The translations under genes and the position numbers were made by a program. The notes beneath the pieces are model-generated. The model searched no databases. It had not been told where the DNA came from and was given only the letters and a program-made list of their open reading frames with translations. A stretch of DNA of 64,000 nucleotides from NCBI RefSeq assembly GCF_004349215.1, contig NZ_SMKU01000012.1:1-64000 (forward strand), written 5' to 3'. This stretch comes from Actinomadura rubrisoli (GTDB lineage: Bacteria > Actinomycetota > Actinomycetes > Streptosporangiales > Streptosporangiaceae). Shown here one piece after another: positions 52,350 through 59,896 of this stretch (within the stretch, counting starts at the first letter, position 1; every line of letters begins with the position of its first letter).

Positions 52350-52699
52350 GCCGCTTCCAGGTCCTTAAGGGAGAGATAAACGCCGTGTTTGCGGAAAGCG
52401 GCGGGTGCCCAGGCGATGGCGTCGGCGCGCTGGACCGCGAGCTCGGCGGGGAACCAGGCGCGCCGCAGAACTCTTGGTTCGGCCCAGTCAGGTGGGGCCA
52501 GGTCGTGCTGGGCGGCCAGGTGCTCGGCGAGCGCGGCGAGCAGGACGCCCCAGCGTTCGTCGCCGGTTTGCCGAACGATCTGGCCTTGGGAACTCACCCG
52601 AACATTCCGCCAGCACTCGTGCCGGATCCTGTTCGCAGTTGTTCCATGTCGTTCGGGCTCGTACCAAAACGAAGAACGTCCATCGAGTTCGCCCACCAT
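52346..52699 (-). CDS. Partner protein of the DUF6036 nucleotidyltransferase
   Basis: The 117-aa protein ends in LAAQHDLAPPDWAEPRVLRRAWFPAELAVQRADAIAWAPAAFRKHGVYLSLKDLEAA, the pattern I know from small genes that precede DUF6036 nucleotidyltransferases in actinobacteria and likely act as antitoxins. The two genes overlap by ATGA. Upstream sequence up to 52996 (297 bp) has no clear gene. Confidence 0.6.
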   Translation of the reverse strand: MVGELDGRSSFWYEPERHGTTANRIRHECWRNVRVSSQGQIVRQTGDERWGVLLAALAEHLAAQHDLAPPDWAEPRVLRRAWFPAELAVQRADAIAWAPAAFRKHGVYLSLKDLEAA

Positions 52700-52996
52700 G
52701 GTCTCGGATGCGACAAAGCCGAGGCTCGCCAGTCCGGCGCCTGCATCTGGGTGGGTCCGTGGGGGTGGAAGCCCACGGGCCCACTACGGGCTGCGGAGCG
52801 CATACACGAGCGCCCCGCCGGATTGCAATCGAAGCGCCCAATTTGCTATATCTCCGTGCGCCTGACAATGATCCCTCTAGCCTCAGGACCGCCAACATCA
52901 ACGACGTGCGGTCGGGCTTCCAGAGAGTTTCCCCCGATCATGCTCTGATTTGGCGAGCACTTCGCAGGCCACGGACTGGCAAGTTGAGGGAGACAA

Positions 52997-53173
52997 GTGA
53001 AGCAAGATCCACTTCCCATTATGGCGGGAGTATTTGTTACCATCGCGTTCTTCGCGCTGGTCGCCTACCTCGCGTCGATCCTTCGCTCTTCTCATCGCCC
53101 GTATCTGATGATTGGCTCCCTCGTAGGGCTGATAACAGCCTTCCCTGCACTCCTCTATGCATTGCTCGGATGA
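52997..53173 (+). CDS. Small two-helix membrane protein (58 aa)
   Basis: The GTG start at 52997 follows TTGAGGGAGACAA. The product carries two predicted membrane segments (AGVFVTIAFFALVAYLAS and YLMIGSLVGLITAFPALLYALL) joined by a short basic loop (ILRSSHRP). The TGA overlaps the ATG of the next gene, so the two are translationally coupled. I know no family for it. The local GC content is lower than in the core genes, which points to acquired DNA. Confidence 0.7.
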   Translation: MKQDPLPIMAGVFVTIAFFALVAYLASILRSSHRPYLMIGSLVGLITAFPALLYALLG

Positions 53174-53985
53174 GAGCTGGATATAGGGCATTGGAGCAGA
53201 TCTTCGAAGGATCCTTCTTTGCAACGTTTCCGGGCCGGGAACGAGAAGTCATTCTGTCTTCGGCCCGGAAGTGCGAATTCCAGCCCCGGGAACCGCTTAC
53301 CTGCACTGGGCGGTTCCCGGAGGCTGTGATCGTTATCGTGCACGGCTGGGCCGCCGCTGATGTGCCTATCGCCAGAATGGCGACCTATGGCCCTGGCGAC
53401 TGTGTCGGCGTCGAGGCTGTGGCCACACAGAATCTCTCTATGTCGACGATCTACGCGCTGACGACGGTCCATGGACTGTCGATCGACAGCGCCAAATTCT
53501 TGGAAGTCTTGGAGAGGCTTCCGCAAGTTCGTGAGCTAATCGCTCTTCAGCTTGAGCATGGCTACCTAACAACTCCTCCCCGAACGTCCACGTCGTCGCG
53601 TACCCATTTTTCATCGACGACTGGCCCCGCAGACTCAACCCAATTCATCGACCTGCTCAAGGCATATCATTTGGCGTGCGGCCAGCCCAGTTACAGGACG
53701 CTTGCCCAGTTGTCATACCGTCAGCGGCATGGCAACCTCCACCTTGCCCCACTTTCGCCGACTACTGTCAGTAATGTCTTGAGCGGGCGCCGTCGGAACA
53801 AGATTCCCCGCTGGGAATGGGTCGCAAGTTTCGTCATCTCATGTCTCACCTACGCACAGCAGTGTGCACTCAAAACTTCATCGGAAAGCGAGGAGTTGCA
53901 GCAGTGGCGCTCTCTCTATGCGACCGCCCGAAAAGAGCAGTCCACCGTGCGGCGTGACTCTCAACTCGGTTCGTCCTCCTCCTGA
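53170..53985 (+). CDS. Crp-like sensor domain fused to an HTH-like domain
   Basis: The 271-aa protein (ATG 53170) has an N-terminal cNMP-binding-like beta-barrel (EQIFEGSFFATFPGREREVILSSARKCEFQPREPL...MATYGPGDCVGVEA). A linker follows, then a C-terminal segment, SYRTLAQLSYRQRHGN...LSPTTVSNVLSGRRRNKIPRWEWVASFV, that looks like an XRE-type HTH rather than the Crp wing. This domain pairing is unusual. It is coupled to the small membrane protein upstream, suggesting a membrane-linked regulatory or defence module. Confidence 0.6.
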   Translation: MRAGYRALEQIFEGSFFATFPGREREVILSSARKCEFQPREPLTCTGRFPEAVIVIVHGWAAADVPIARMATYGPGDCVGVEAVATQNLSMSTIYALTTVHGLSIDSAKFLEVLERLPQVRELIALQLEHGYLTTPPRTSTSSRTHFSSTTGPADSTQFIDLLKAYHLACGQPSYRTLAQLSYRQRHGNLHLAPLSPTTVSNVLSGRRRNKIPRWEWVASFVISCLTYAQQCALKTSSESEELQQWRSLYATARKEQSTVRRDSQLGSSSS

Positions 53986-54108
53986 CTCTCGCGGCTGCAC
54001 TGCCTTCCCTTGGATAGGCTTTACACCGATGTGCCGCGCGGTCGTGCTCTGGCCCGTTGGTCAGACGATCGCCTAGCCCTGAACGGTGCCTCAGCCATAC
54101 GCAGCAAG

Positions 54109-54129
54109 CCGCCGACCTTCCGCTTTCAG
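54109..54129 (-). repeat. tRNA-Phe remnant, short (att-like copy 2)
   Basis: Twenty-one bp (CCGCCGACCTTCCGC then TTTCAG) match the tRNA-Phe gene around the anticodon and variable loop with one base missing; the T-arm side is lost. The following AGGAGTGACAGCC resembles the sequence after copy 4, placing both in one subfamily. Confidence 0.65.
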
Positions 54130-54235
54130 GAGTGACAGCCACTACTGCCTCGGCGTCTACCGAGGTCGGGCAGTGCCTGGTGGATGCGCGTGGTGCCCTT
54201 GGCGTGTTGGCAGTGCCGTCAGATGGTCGGTGTCG

Positions 54236-54553
54236 TCAGGCGACCCTGATTGAGTGAGGTCCCACGTTGAGGGTGTCCGCCGAACGCGGGTGCGTAGGCG
54301 CGGAGCGTCTCTAGTCCATGGCTTTGATGTCGCCGTTCTCGATCTGGGAGACGCGGGACTGGGAGACCCGATGGATCTGGGCGACCTCGGCCTGCGTTTT
54401 GCCGACGGCCTTATGGAGTTTCTTAAGGTGGTGGCCGGCGGCATAGGCATCCCGTTCGGCGCGAGCCTGGGCCTGGTGCTCGGGGTCGGCCAACTCGGGC
54501 TGGCGGCTATGTGCTTCGGCCTTGATGTCCTGCAAACGGCCTCCGGTCCTCAT
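54236..54553 (-). pseudogene. HigA-like XRE antitoxin, truncated copy
   Basis: ATG 54553 follows AAAGGAGG. The product (MRTGGRLQDIKAEAH...GKTQAEVAQIHRVSQSRVSQIENGDIKAMD) is about 75% like the intact antitoxin at 55208-55537. A one-base deletion after AMD creates a TAG at 54311-54313; homology to the missing C terminus continues in another frame to 54236. The HTH remains but the C-terminal part is lost. Confidence 0.8.
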
Positions 54554-54923
54554 CGCCCGGCCTCCTTTCCTTCGCAGCCCAGTACTTGGCGTAGCGGGCT
54601 TCGGCCAGTGGGATGGCCTCGTCCTCATCGAGGCCACTGCCCGGCCCAGTCCCGGCCACGAGAAGGATCGCGGAACGGTCCGGATCGAAGGCGAACAGCA
54701 TGCGGATCCCTGACCGGCCTCGGCTGCCGGGCCGCAGCTCTTTGAGGTTACATAGCTCGCTGTGTTCCAGGGTGTCGACGAGCGGGCGTCCCAGCGTCGG
54801 CCCGACTTCGGCGAGCTGGTCGATGGCTTGCTCGATCAACGGCTGCGGTGTCCACATCGACTTCGCGCAGCTTGGGGAGTCAGCTCTCGACAGATCCGAG
54901 GAGGATGACACGTCCCAGGCCAC
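54550..54923 (-). pseudogene. HigB-like toxin, frameshifted copy
   Basis: It is homologous to the toxin at 55534-55907 (LIEQAIDQLAEVGPTLGRPLVDTLEHSELCNLKELRPGSRGRSGIRMLFAFDPDRSAILLVAG). A two-base insertion near 54910 shifts the N terminus and a one-base loss near 54565 shifts the C terminus. It belongs to the phage Gp49/HigB-like RelE superfamily. Two lesions make it non-functional. Confidence 0.8.
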
Positions 54924-54997
54924 ACCTGCCAATGTAATCTTTAGCTTATATCGATGGTCGACCGTCTGCCGTGCCATGGTGGTCGTTGCCGTCAAAA

Positions 54998-55034
54998 ACG
55001 GCGCCCCAGGCTGTGTGGCTCCGGGGCGTTTTCG
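54998..55034 (-). terminator. Terminator-like hairpin beside tRNA-Phe remnant 1
   Basis: An imperfect GC-rich stem (AACGCCCCGGAGCC facing GGCTGGGGCG with small mismatches, minus strand) is followed in tRNA sense by CCGTTTTTGACGG, a good rho-independent terminator. The same arrangement is present beside the true tRNA-Phe gene and copy 3. Confidence 0.65.
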
Positions 55035-55048
55035 CTGGTCACGTGAGG

Positions 55049-55090
55049 TGGGCACGGGCGGGGTCGAACCGCCGACCTCCCGCTTTTCAG
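55049..55090 (-). repeat. tRNA-Phe 3'-half remnant (att-like copy 1)
   Basis: Forty of 42 bp match tRNA-Phe positions 56031-56072. It is the copy nearest to the real tRNA, about 980 bp away; the interval between them holds one HigBA-like unit. The distance to copy 2 is also about 940-980 bp and holds the second unit, so the two are a tandem duplication. Confidence 0.88.
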
Positions 55091-55207
55091 CTACACAACA
55101 CCTCTACCGGCGAAGCATCGCCTGATGCTGACCGGCTGCCAGCGTGCGCCCGTGGTTGGAGCTGGTTCCTGCTGTTGCTGTCACCGTTTACTGTCAGCTT
55201 TCGCGTG

Positions 55208-55537
55208 TCAGGCGACTTTGATTGAGTGGGGGCCGACGCTGACGGTGATGTCCACGTGCCCGCCGAGCGCGGTGGCGTAGGCGCGGAGCGTCTCCAGTTC
55301 CATGGCTTCAAGGTCGCCGTTCTCGATCTGGGAAACGCGGGACTGGGAGACGCCGAGGATCCGGGCGACCTCGGCCTGTGTCTTGCCGATAGCCTTGCGA
55401 AGTTCCTTGAGATGATGGCCGGCGACATAGGCGTCCAGTTCGGCGCGGGCCTGGGCTTGCCGCTGGGGGTCAGCCAGTTCGGGCTTGCGGCGGTGCGCTT
55501 CGGACTTGATGTCCTGCCAACGGCGTCCGGTACTCAT
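55208..55537 (-). CDS. HigA-like XRE antitoxin
   Basis: The 109-aa protein is intact: an N-terminal helix region, then HTH (GKTQAEVARILGVSQSRVSQIENGDLEAMELETLRAYATALGGHVDITVSVGPHSIKVA). HigA-type antitoxins bind the operator and neutralise HigB. Its start overlaps the toxin stop by ATGA (55534-55537), toxin first as in higBA operons. The paired toxin is frameshifted, so this antitoxin may now be orphan. Confidence 0.85.
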   Translation of the reverse strand: MSTGRRWQDIKSEAHRRKPELADPQRQAQARAELDAYVAGHHLKELRKAIGKTQAEVARILGVSQSRVSQIENGDLEAMELETLRAYATALGGHVDITVSVGPHSIKVA

Positions 55538-55907
55538 CGTCCGGCCTCCTTATCCTTCGCAGCCCGGTATTCGGTGCAGCGGGCTTCGGCCAGTGGGATG
55601 GCCTTGTCGTACCACCGGGACCACTGCCCGGCCTTGTCTCCGGCGACGAGGAAGATCGCGGCGCGGTCGGGATCGAAGACAACAGCATGCGGATCTCGGA
55701 TCTCCCACGGCTGCCGGGTCGCAGCTCCTTGAGGTTGCGCAGCTCGCTGTGTTCCAGGGTGTCGACGAGCGGCCGTCCCAGTGTCGGCCCTACTGCGGCC
55801 AACCTGTCGATGGCCTGCTCGATCAAGGCTGCGGTGTCCGTGTGGGATTCGCAGAGCTTGAGGAACGAACTCTCGACTGGTTCGAGGAGGATGACGTCCC
55901 AGAGCAC
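55534..55907 (-). pseudogene. HigB-like toxin with internal frameshift
   Basis: GTG 55907 begins MLWDVILLEPVESSFLKLCES...LGRPLVDTLEHSELRNLKELRPGSRGRSEIRML. Homology then continues in another frame (FDPDRAAIFLVAGDKAGQWSRWYDKAIPLAEARCTEYRAAKDKEAGR) to the stop at 55534. One base is missing near 55680 compared with the sister copy, which reads MLFAFDPDR without a break. The lesion sits in the middle of the toxin fold. Confidence 0.8.
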
Positions 55908-55982
55908 TCCACCAATATAACCTGTGGCTCATATCGATGGCCGACCGTCCGCCTCTGAAGGACATCCGTTGCCGTCAAAGAC

Positions 55983-56013
55983 AACGCCCCGAGCCTGCTG
56001 GCTCCGGGGCGTT
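55983..56013 (-). terminator. Terminator of tRNA-Phe
   Basis: AACGCCCCGGAGCC and GGCTCGGGGCGTT (minus strand) form a long GC-rich stem with a TGCT-type loop, followed by GTCTTTG. It lies 18 bp after the tRNA-Phe 3' end and is the parent of the hairpins found at the tRNA remnants. Confidence 0.75.
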
Positions 56014-56030
56014 TGTGCTGGCCTTTGAGG

Positions 56031-56104
56031 TGGGCAGGGGCGGGGTCGAACCGCCGACCTTCCGCTTTTCAGGCGGACGCTCGTACCGACTGAGCTACCT
56101 GCCC
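56031..56104 (-). tRNA. tRNA-Phe (GAA)
   Basis: The 74-nt gene folds as a full cloverleaf: acceptor GGGCAGG/CCTGCCC, D-arm GCTC...GAGC, anticodon stem TCCGC/GCGGA with loop CTGAAAA, and T-arm GGCGG TTCGACC CCGCC. The anticodon is GAA and CCA is not encoded. Four partial copies of its 3' half lie downstream, showing that it has served as an integration target. Confidence 0.96.
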
Positions 56105-56127
56105 AGGACGCGCGTCGGCGCGTCTGG

Positions 56128-56202
56128 CGGTCCTGACGGGATTTGAACCCGCGGCCTCCACCTTGACAGGGTGGCGAGCACTCCTAACTGCTCCACAGGA
56201 CC
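56128..56202 (-). tRNA. tRNA-Asp (GTC)
   Basis: The 75-nt cloverleaf has acceptor GGTCCTG/CAGGACC, anticodon stem CCACC/GGTGG with loop CTGTCAA, and T-arm GCGGG TTCAAAT CCCGT. The anticodon is GTC and CCA is not encoded. It is 23 bp upstream of tRNA-Phe on the same strand and is likely cotranscribed. Unlike tRNA-Phe, no partial copies of it are seen. Confidence 0.96.
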
Positions 56203-56473
56203 TTGCGTCTCCGAGCCTAGCGGGTCCGGAGGAGTGTCTTGGCCGGGGGACCGGCGCTTGGCGACGTCCGTGAGCATACGCGATGGCCGAGGACGGCGCC
56301 AACTCGTTAACGGGGGGAGGGCGGTAACGGAGCGGTACCGGGCCGGTACCGATAGGGGGCGGGTTTGTTTGGTGGTGCAGGCGGTGTTTCGCTTTTGTGG
56401 TCGGAGTTCCTACTCTGACCCGGGTCAGCGTCGCCTCGGAGGGGCGGCCGAGATGTGAGAGAGGCCGGAACGC

Positions 56474-57898
56474 ATGGTCGCAAAGCTCCCAGACCAGGCT
56501 GAAGAGGACTACCAACGAGGACTAGGTACCCGCCAGATCCAGATGCTGGCGATCGGCGGAACCATCGGCACGGGGTTGTTCCTCGGGGCCGGGGAGAACA
56601 TCGCCAAGGCCGGGCCGAGCCTGATCCTGACGTACGCCGTCGCAGGGCTCATGCTGTTCTTTGTCATGCGGGCGCTCGGTGAGCTGCTCACCTACCGGCG
56701 GGCCGAGGGGGGGTTCGCCGGGTATGCCCGGGAGTTCCTTGGTCCGTTCTGGGGCTATGCCACGACGTGGACGTACTGGATCATCTGGGTGACGACCGGG
56801 ATGGCGGAGCTGACCGCGGCCGGCAAGTACATCCAGAAATGGTGGCCGGGCGTCGAGCAGTGGCAGACGGCGCTGGTGGCGCTGATCGTGCTGTTCGTGG
56901 TCAACCTGATCTCGGTCAAGCTGTTCGGTGAGCTCGAGTTCTGGTTCGCCATGATCAAGGTCGCGGCGATCGTGATGATGATCCTGGTCGGGCTCGGTGT
57001 GCTGATCTTCGGGTTCAGCGACGCGGGCAAGACGGCGGAGGTCTCCAACCTGTGGTCGCACGGCGGGGTGTTCCCCGAGGGGATCAGCCCGACGCTCATG
57101 ACGCTGCAGATGGTCATGTTCGCCTACCTGGGCGTGGAGCTCGTGGGCGTGACCGCGAGTGAGGCGAAGGATCCGGAGAAGAACATCCCGCGGGCGATCA
57201 ACGCGTTGCCGGTGCGGTTCGCGCTGTTCTACCTGGGGTCGCTGCTGGTGATCCTCGCGGTGGTGCCGTGGACGGCGTTCAAGGGCGGTGCGAGCCCGTT
57301 CGTGCTGGCTTTCGACCAGATCGGCATCAAGGGCGGCGGGGACATCGTCAACTTCGTGGTGCTGACGGCGGCGCTGTCGTCGTGCAACGCGGGAGGGCTG
57401 TACTCGACGTCCCGGATGCTGCGGACGGCGGGTGTCAACGGGGACGGGCCGAAGGTGCTGTCGCGGTTGAACGGACGGGGTGTGCCCGTTCTGACCGTGG
57501 TCATCTCCGCGCTGGTCATGGGGATCGGCGTGGTGGTGAACGCGGTGGTCCCGGATAAGGCGTTCGAGTACATCACGTCGGTGTCGACCGGTGGGGCCAT
57601 CCTGGTGTGGGCCGTCATCCTGGTGTCGCACATGATCTACCGGCGGAGGGCGACGGCGGGTCAGCTGCCGAAGTCGTCCTACCGGATGCCGTGGGCGCCG
57701 TACACGAACTGGATGGTGCTCGCCTTCTTCGTGTTCGTCACGGTGACGATCGCCTGGGAGTCCGACACCCGGGTCGCGCTGTACGTGATGGCGGGCTGGC
57801 TCGCCCTGGTCGTGGTGGGCTGGCCGATCGCGCGCCGTGGCTCTCAGCGGGCGACGGGAGTGAAGGTCACTCTGGCCGAGGAGAGCACGAGCGCTTGA
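56474..57898 (+). CDS. Amino-acid permease, APC superfamily (GABA/AnsP/CycA type)
   Basis: The 474-aa, twelve-helix protein begins with the family motif RQIQMLAIGGTIGTGLFLGAGENIAKAGPSLILTYAVAGLMLFFVMRALGEL. It also has VELVGVTASEAKDPEKNIPRAIN and SSCNAGGLYSTSRMLRTA. It is a proton-coupled amino-acid importer of the AAT family; the specific amino acid cannot be named. The start follows GAGAGAGGCC. It is divergent from the tRNA pair. Confidence 0.94.
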   Translation: MVAKLPDQAEEDYQRGLGTRQIQMLAIGGTIGTGLFLGAGENIAKAGPSLILTYAVAGLMLFFVMRALGELLTYRRAEGGFAGYAREFLGPFWGYATTWTYWIIWVTTGMAELTAAGKYIQKWWPGVEQWQTALVALIVLFVVNLISVKLFGELEFWFAMIKVAAIVMMILVGLGVLIFGFSDAGKTAEVSNLWSHGGVFPEGISPTLMTLQMVMFAYLGVELVGVTASEAKDPEKNIPRAINALPVRFALFYLGSLLVILAVVPWTAFKGGASPFVLAFDQIGIKGGGDIVNFVVLTAALSSCNAGGLYSTSRMLRTAGVNGDGPKVLSRLNGRGVPVLTVVISALVMGIGVVVNAVVPDKAFEYITSVSTGGAILVWAVILVSHMIYRRRATAGQLPKSSYRMPWAPYTNWMVLAFFVFVTVTIAWESDTRVALYVMAGWLALVVVGWPIARRGSQRATGVKVTLAEESTSA

Positions 57899-57984
57899 GC
57901 GGGAGGCGTCCCGGCGGTCCGCCGCCGGGACGTCCCGCTGGGTGCGATGATGAGCCATTGATCGTCCCGGGACTGGAGGCGCCT

Positions 57985-59748
57985 GTGACGCGCGGTCTCC
58001 TGCCCGGCGTCCCGCGCAGCATGCTGGAGGTGCGGGTCCGCTGGGTCCTGATGGTCGTCGTCGGCGTCGCCAACCTCGTCGGTTCGCTGGTCGTGCTGCT
58101 GTTCGCGACGTTCGTGGTGCCCGATCCGCCGCTGGACGACCGCCACCATGTGCGCCTGGTGAACGCGGCCGCCTTCTTCAGCTATCCCGTGGTCGCCGTG
58201 CCGTTCGCGATGGTGATGGGACTGTGGCTTTGGCGACCGGTGATCAGTCTCGTCCGGGACGGTGGGATACCGGATCGGCGGCAAGGCCGGGCGGTCCTGC
58301 TGGGGCCGCTCCGGCTGACCCTGCTCGTGGGCGCCTTGTGGGGTTTCGGGGCGGTGGGGTGGGCCGTCCTGGACCTGGTCCTGTTCACCGGGCGGCTGGC
58401 GGTGAAGACGGGGCTGACCTGCCTGCTCGGCGCCGCGACGACGTGCACGATCGTCTACCTGCTGTCGGAGCGGCTGCTGCGGCCGGCGGCGGCGCTGGTC
58501 CTGGCCGCCGAGCGGCCCCGCAGGTTCCGGCTGCCGGGCGTGACGACGCGGGTGATGCTGGCGTGGGCGCTCGGGACGGCGATCCCGGTGTTCGGGCTGA
58601 TCTGCGTGGCCGTCGCCGCGCTCGCGGCACCGGACATCGGCGCCACGCAGCTCGCCGTCACGATCATCGGCCTGGGCGGCGCCGCGCTGGCCGCGGGCGT
58701 CTACGTCACCTACATGGCCACGCGGGCGATCGCCGATCCGATCAGGTCGCTGCGCAAGGGCATGGCGCAGGTCGAGCGGGGCGATCTGCGGGCCGAGGTC
58801 GAGGTGTACGACGCGAGCGAGGTCGGGCAGTTGCAGGCGGGGTTCAACCACATGGTCGCGGGGCTGCGGGACCACGAGCGGTTGAGGGACCTGTTCGGAC
58901 GGCATGTCGGTGAGGAGGTCGCGGGCCTGGCGCTGGAGCACGACATCAGGCTCGGCGGCGAGACCCGGGAGGTGGCCGTCCTGTTCGTCGATCTCGCCGG
59001 TTCCACGCGGCTGGCGGAGACGCGCAGCCCGGACGAGGTGGTGGGGCTGCTCAACATGTTCTTCGGCGTCGTGGTGACCGTCGTCGCCAGGCACGGCGGG
59101 TGGATCAACAAGTTCGAGGGGGACGCGGCGCTCGCGATCTTCGGGGCGCCGACCGCGCTGGACGACGCGGCGGGCGGGGCGCTCGGCGCCGCGCGGGAGC
59201 TCGCCGGACGGCTGCGCGCGGACGTCCCGCTGCTGGACGCGGGCATCGGCGTCTCGGCCGGCCCGGTCGTCGCCGGCTACATCGGCGCCGAGCAGCGCTT
59301 CGAGTACACGGTCATCGGCGACCCGGTGAACGAGGCCGCGCGGCTCAGCGACCTCGCGAAAGTGTGGCCGGGGCGCGTGCTGGCCTCGTCCGTCGTCCTG
59401 GACGTCGCGCACCTCGCCGAGGCGGACGAATGGGAACGCGGCAAGTCGATGACGCTCCGCGGCCGGAGCCGTCCGACCCGTCTGGTGGCCCCGAAGACGT
59501 CCGCCGTCACGGTGCCCGCGCCGTCGCCGGAGGACGGGGAGGCGCCGTCCGCGCGCCGCATCCGGTTCCCGCGCGCTCCGGGCTTCCGGCGCAGCCGCAA
59601 GCTGCTGCTGGGGGCGCTGGTCCTCTCGCGCGCCGCCCGCCTCGCCCGTCCCGACGGCCCGGCGGCCGGTGAACCGGAGCCGGGCGCGGGATCCGTACCT
59701 GAGGTCGAGGACGGACCGGCGCCCGGCAAGTCGGAAGGGCCCGATTAA
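57985..59748 (+). CDS. Membrane adenylate/guanylate cyclase with HAMP domain
   Basis: GTG 57985 follows GGAGG and gives 587 aa: about six membrane helices (residues 15-245), a HAMP domain (ADPIRSLRKGMAQVERGDLRAEVEVYDASEVGQLQAGFN), then a class III cyclase domain. Metal-binding Asp is in VLFVDLAGST, NKFEGDAALAIFGAP carries substrate residues and GDPVNEAARLSD the transition-state region. The layout equals that of mycobacterial Rv1318c-Rv1320c cyclases. The basic, proline-rich C-terminal tail (to residue 587) is probably disordered. Confidence 0.93.
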   Translation: MTRGLLPGVPRSMLEVRVRWVLMVVVGVANLVGSLVVLLFATFVVPDPPLDDRHHVRLVNAAAFFSYPVVAVPFAMVMGLWLWRPVISLVRDGGIPDRRQGRAVLLGPLRLTLLVGALWGFGAVGWAVLDLVLFTGRLAVKTGLTCLLGAATTCTIVYLLSERLLRPAAALVLAAERPRRFRLPGVTTRVMLAWALGTAIPVFGLICVAVAALAAPDIGATQLAVTIIGLGGAALAAGVYVTYMATRAIADPIRSLRKGMAQVERGDLRAEVEVYDASEVGQLQAGFNHMVAGLRDHERLRDLFGRHVGEEVAGLALEHDIRLGGETREVAVLFVDLAGSTRLAETRSPDEVVGLLNMFFGVVVTVVARHGGWINKFEGDAALAIFGAPTALDDAAGGALGAARELAGRLRADVPLLDAGIGVSAGPVVAGYIGAEQRFEYTVIGDPVNEAARLSDLAKVWPGRVLASSVVLDVAHLAEADEWERGKSMTLRGRSRPTRLVAPKTSAVTVPAPSPEDGEAPSARRIRFPRAPGFRRSRKLLLGALVLSRAARLARPDGPAAGEPEPGAGSVPEVEDGPAPGKSEGPD

Positions 59749-59896
59749 TCGATCACACGCCGTGTCTGTCGCGTGGCAGCCCGATACGGGCGCGTATTGT
59801 CACCGTGCGTACATAGTCTGCTACCAGTTTGTCACTCCATGGTCATCGAACGGACCAATGGTGGGAGTGACACCGTCCAGCACTCGAGAGGTGAAG

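Noticed and set aside
52405..53169. Long upstream extension of the Crp-like protein
   Set aside because: The extended part is Arg/Pro-rich antisense-like sequence; ATG 53170 is supported by the overlap with the 58-aa gene.
51626..55090. tRNA-like hits scored as tRNA genes
   Set aside because: They contain only the T-arm and anticodon region, with no acceptor 5' strand or D-arm, so they cannot make a tRNA and are att-like remnants.
50483..56031. CRISPR array suggested by several similar repeats
   Set aside because: The repeats are 1-2.5 kb apart, imperfect and derived from a tRNA gene; there are no regular spacers and no cas genes.
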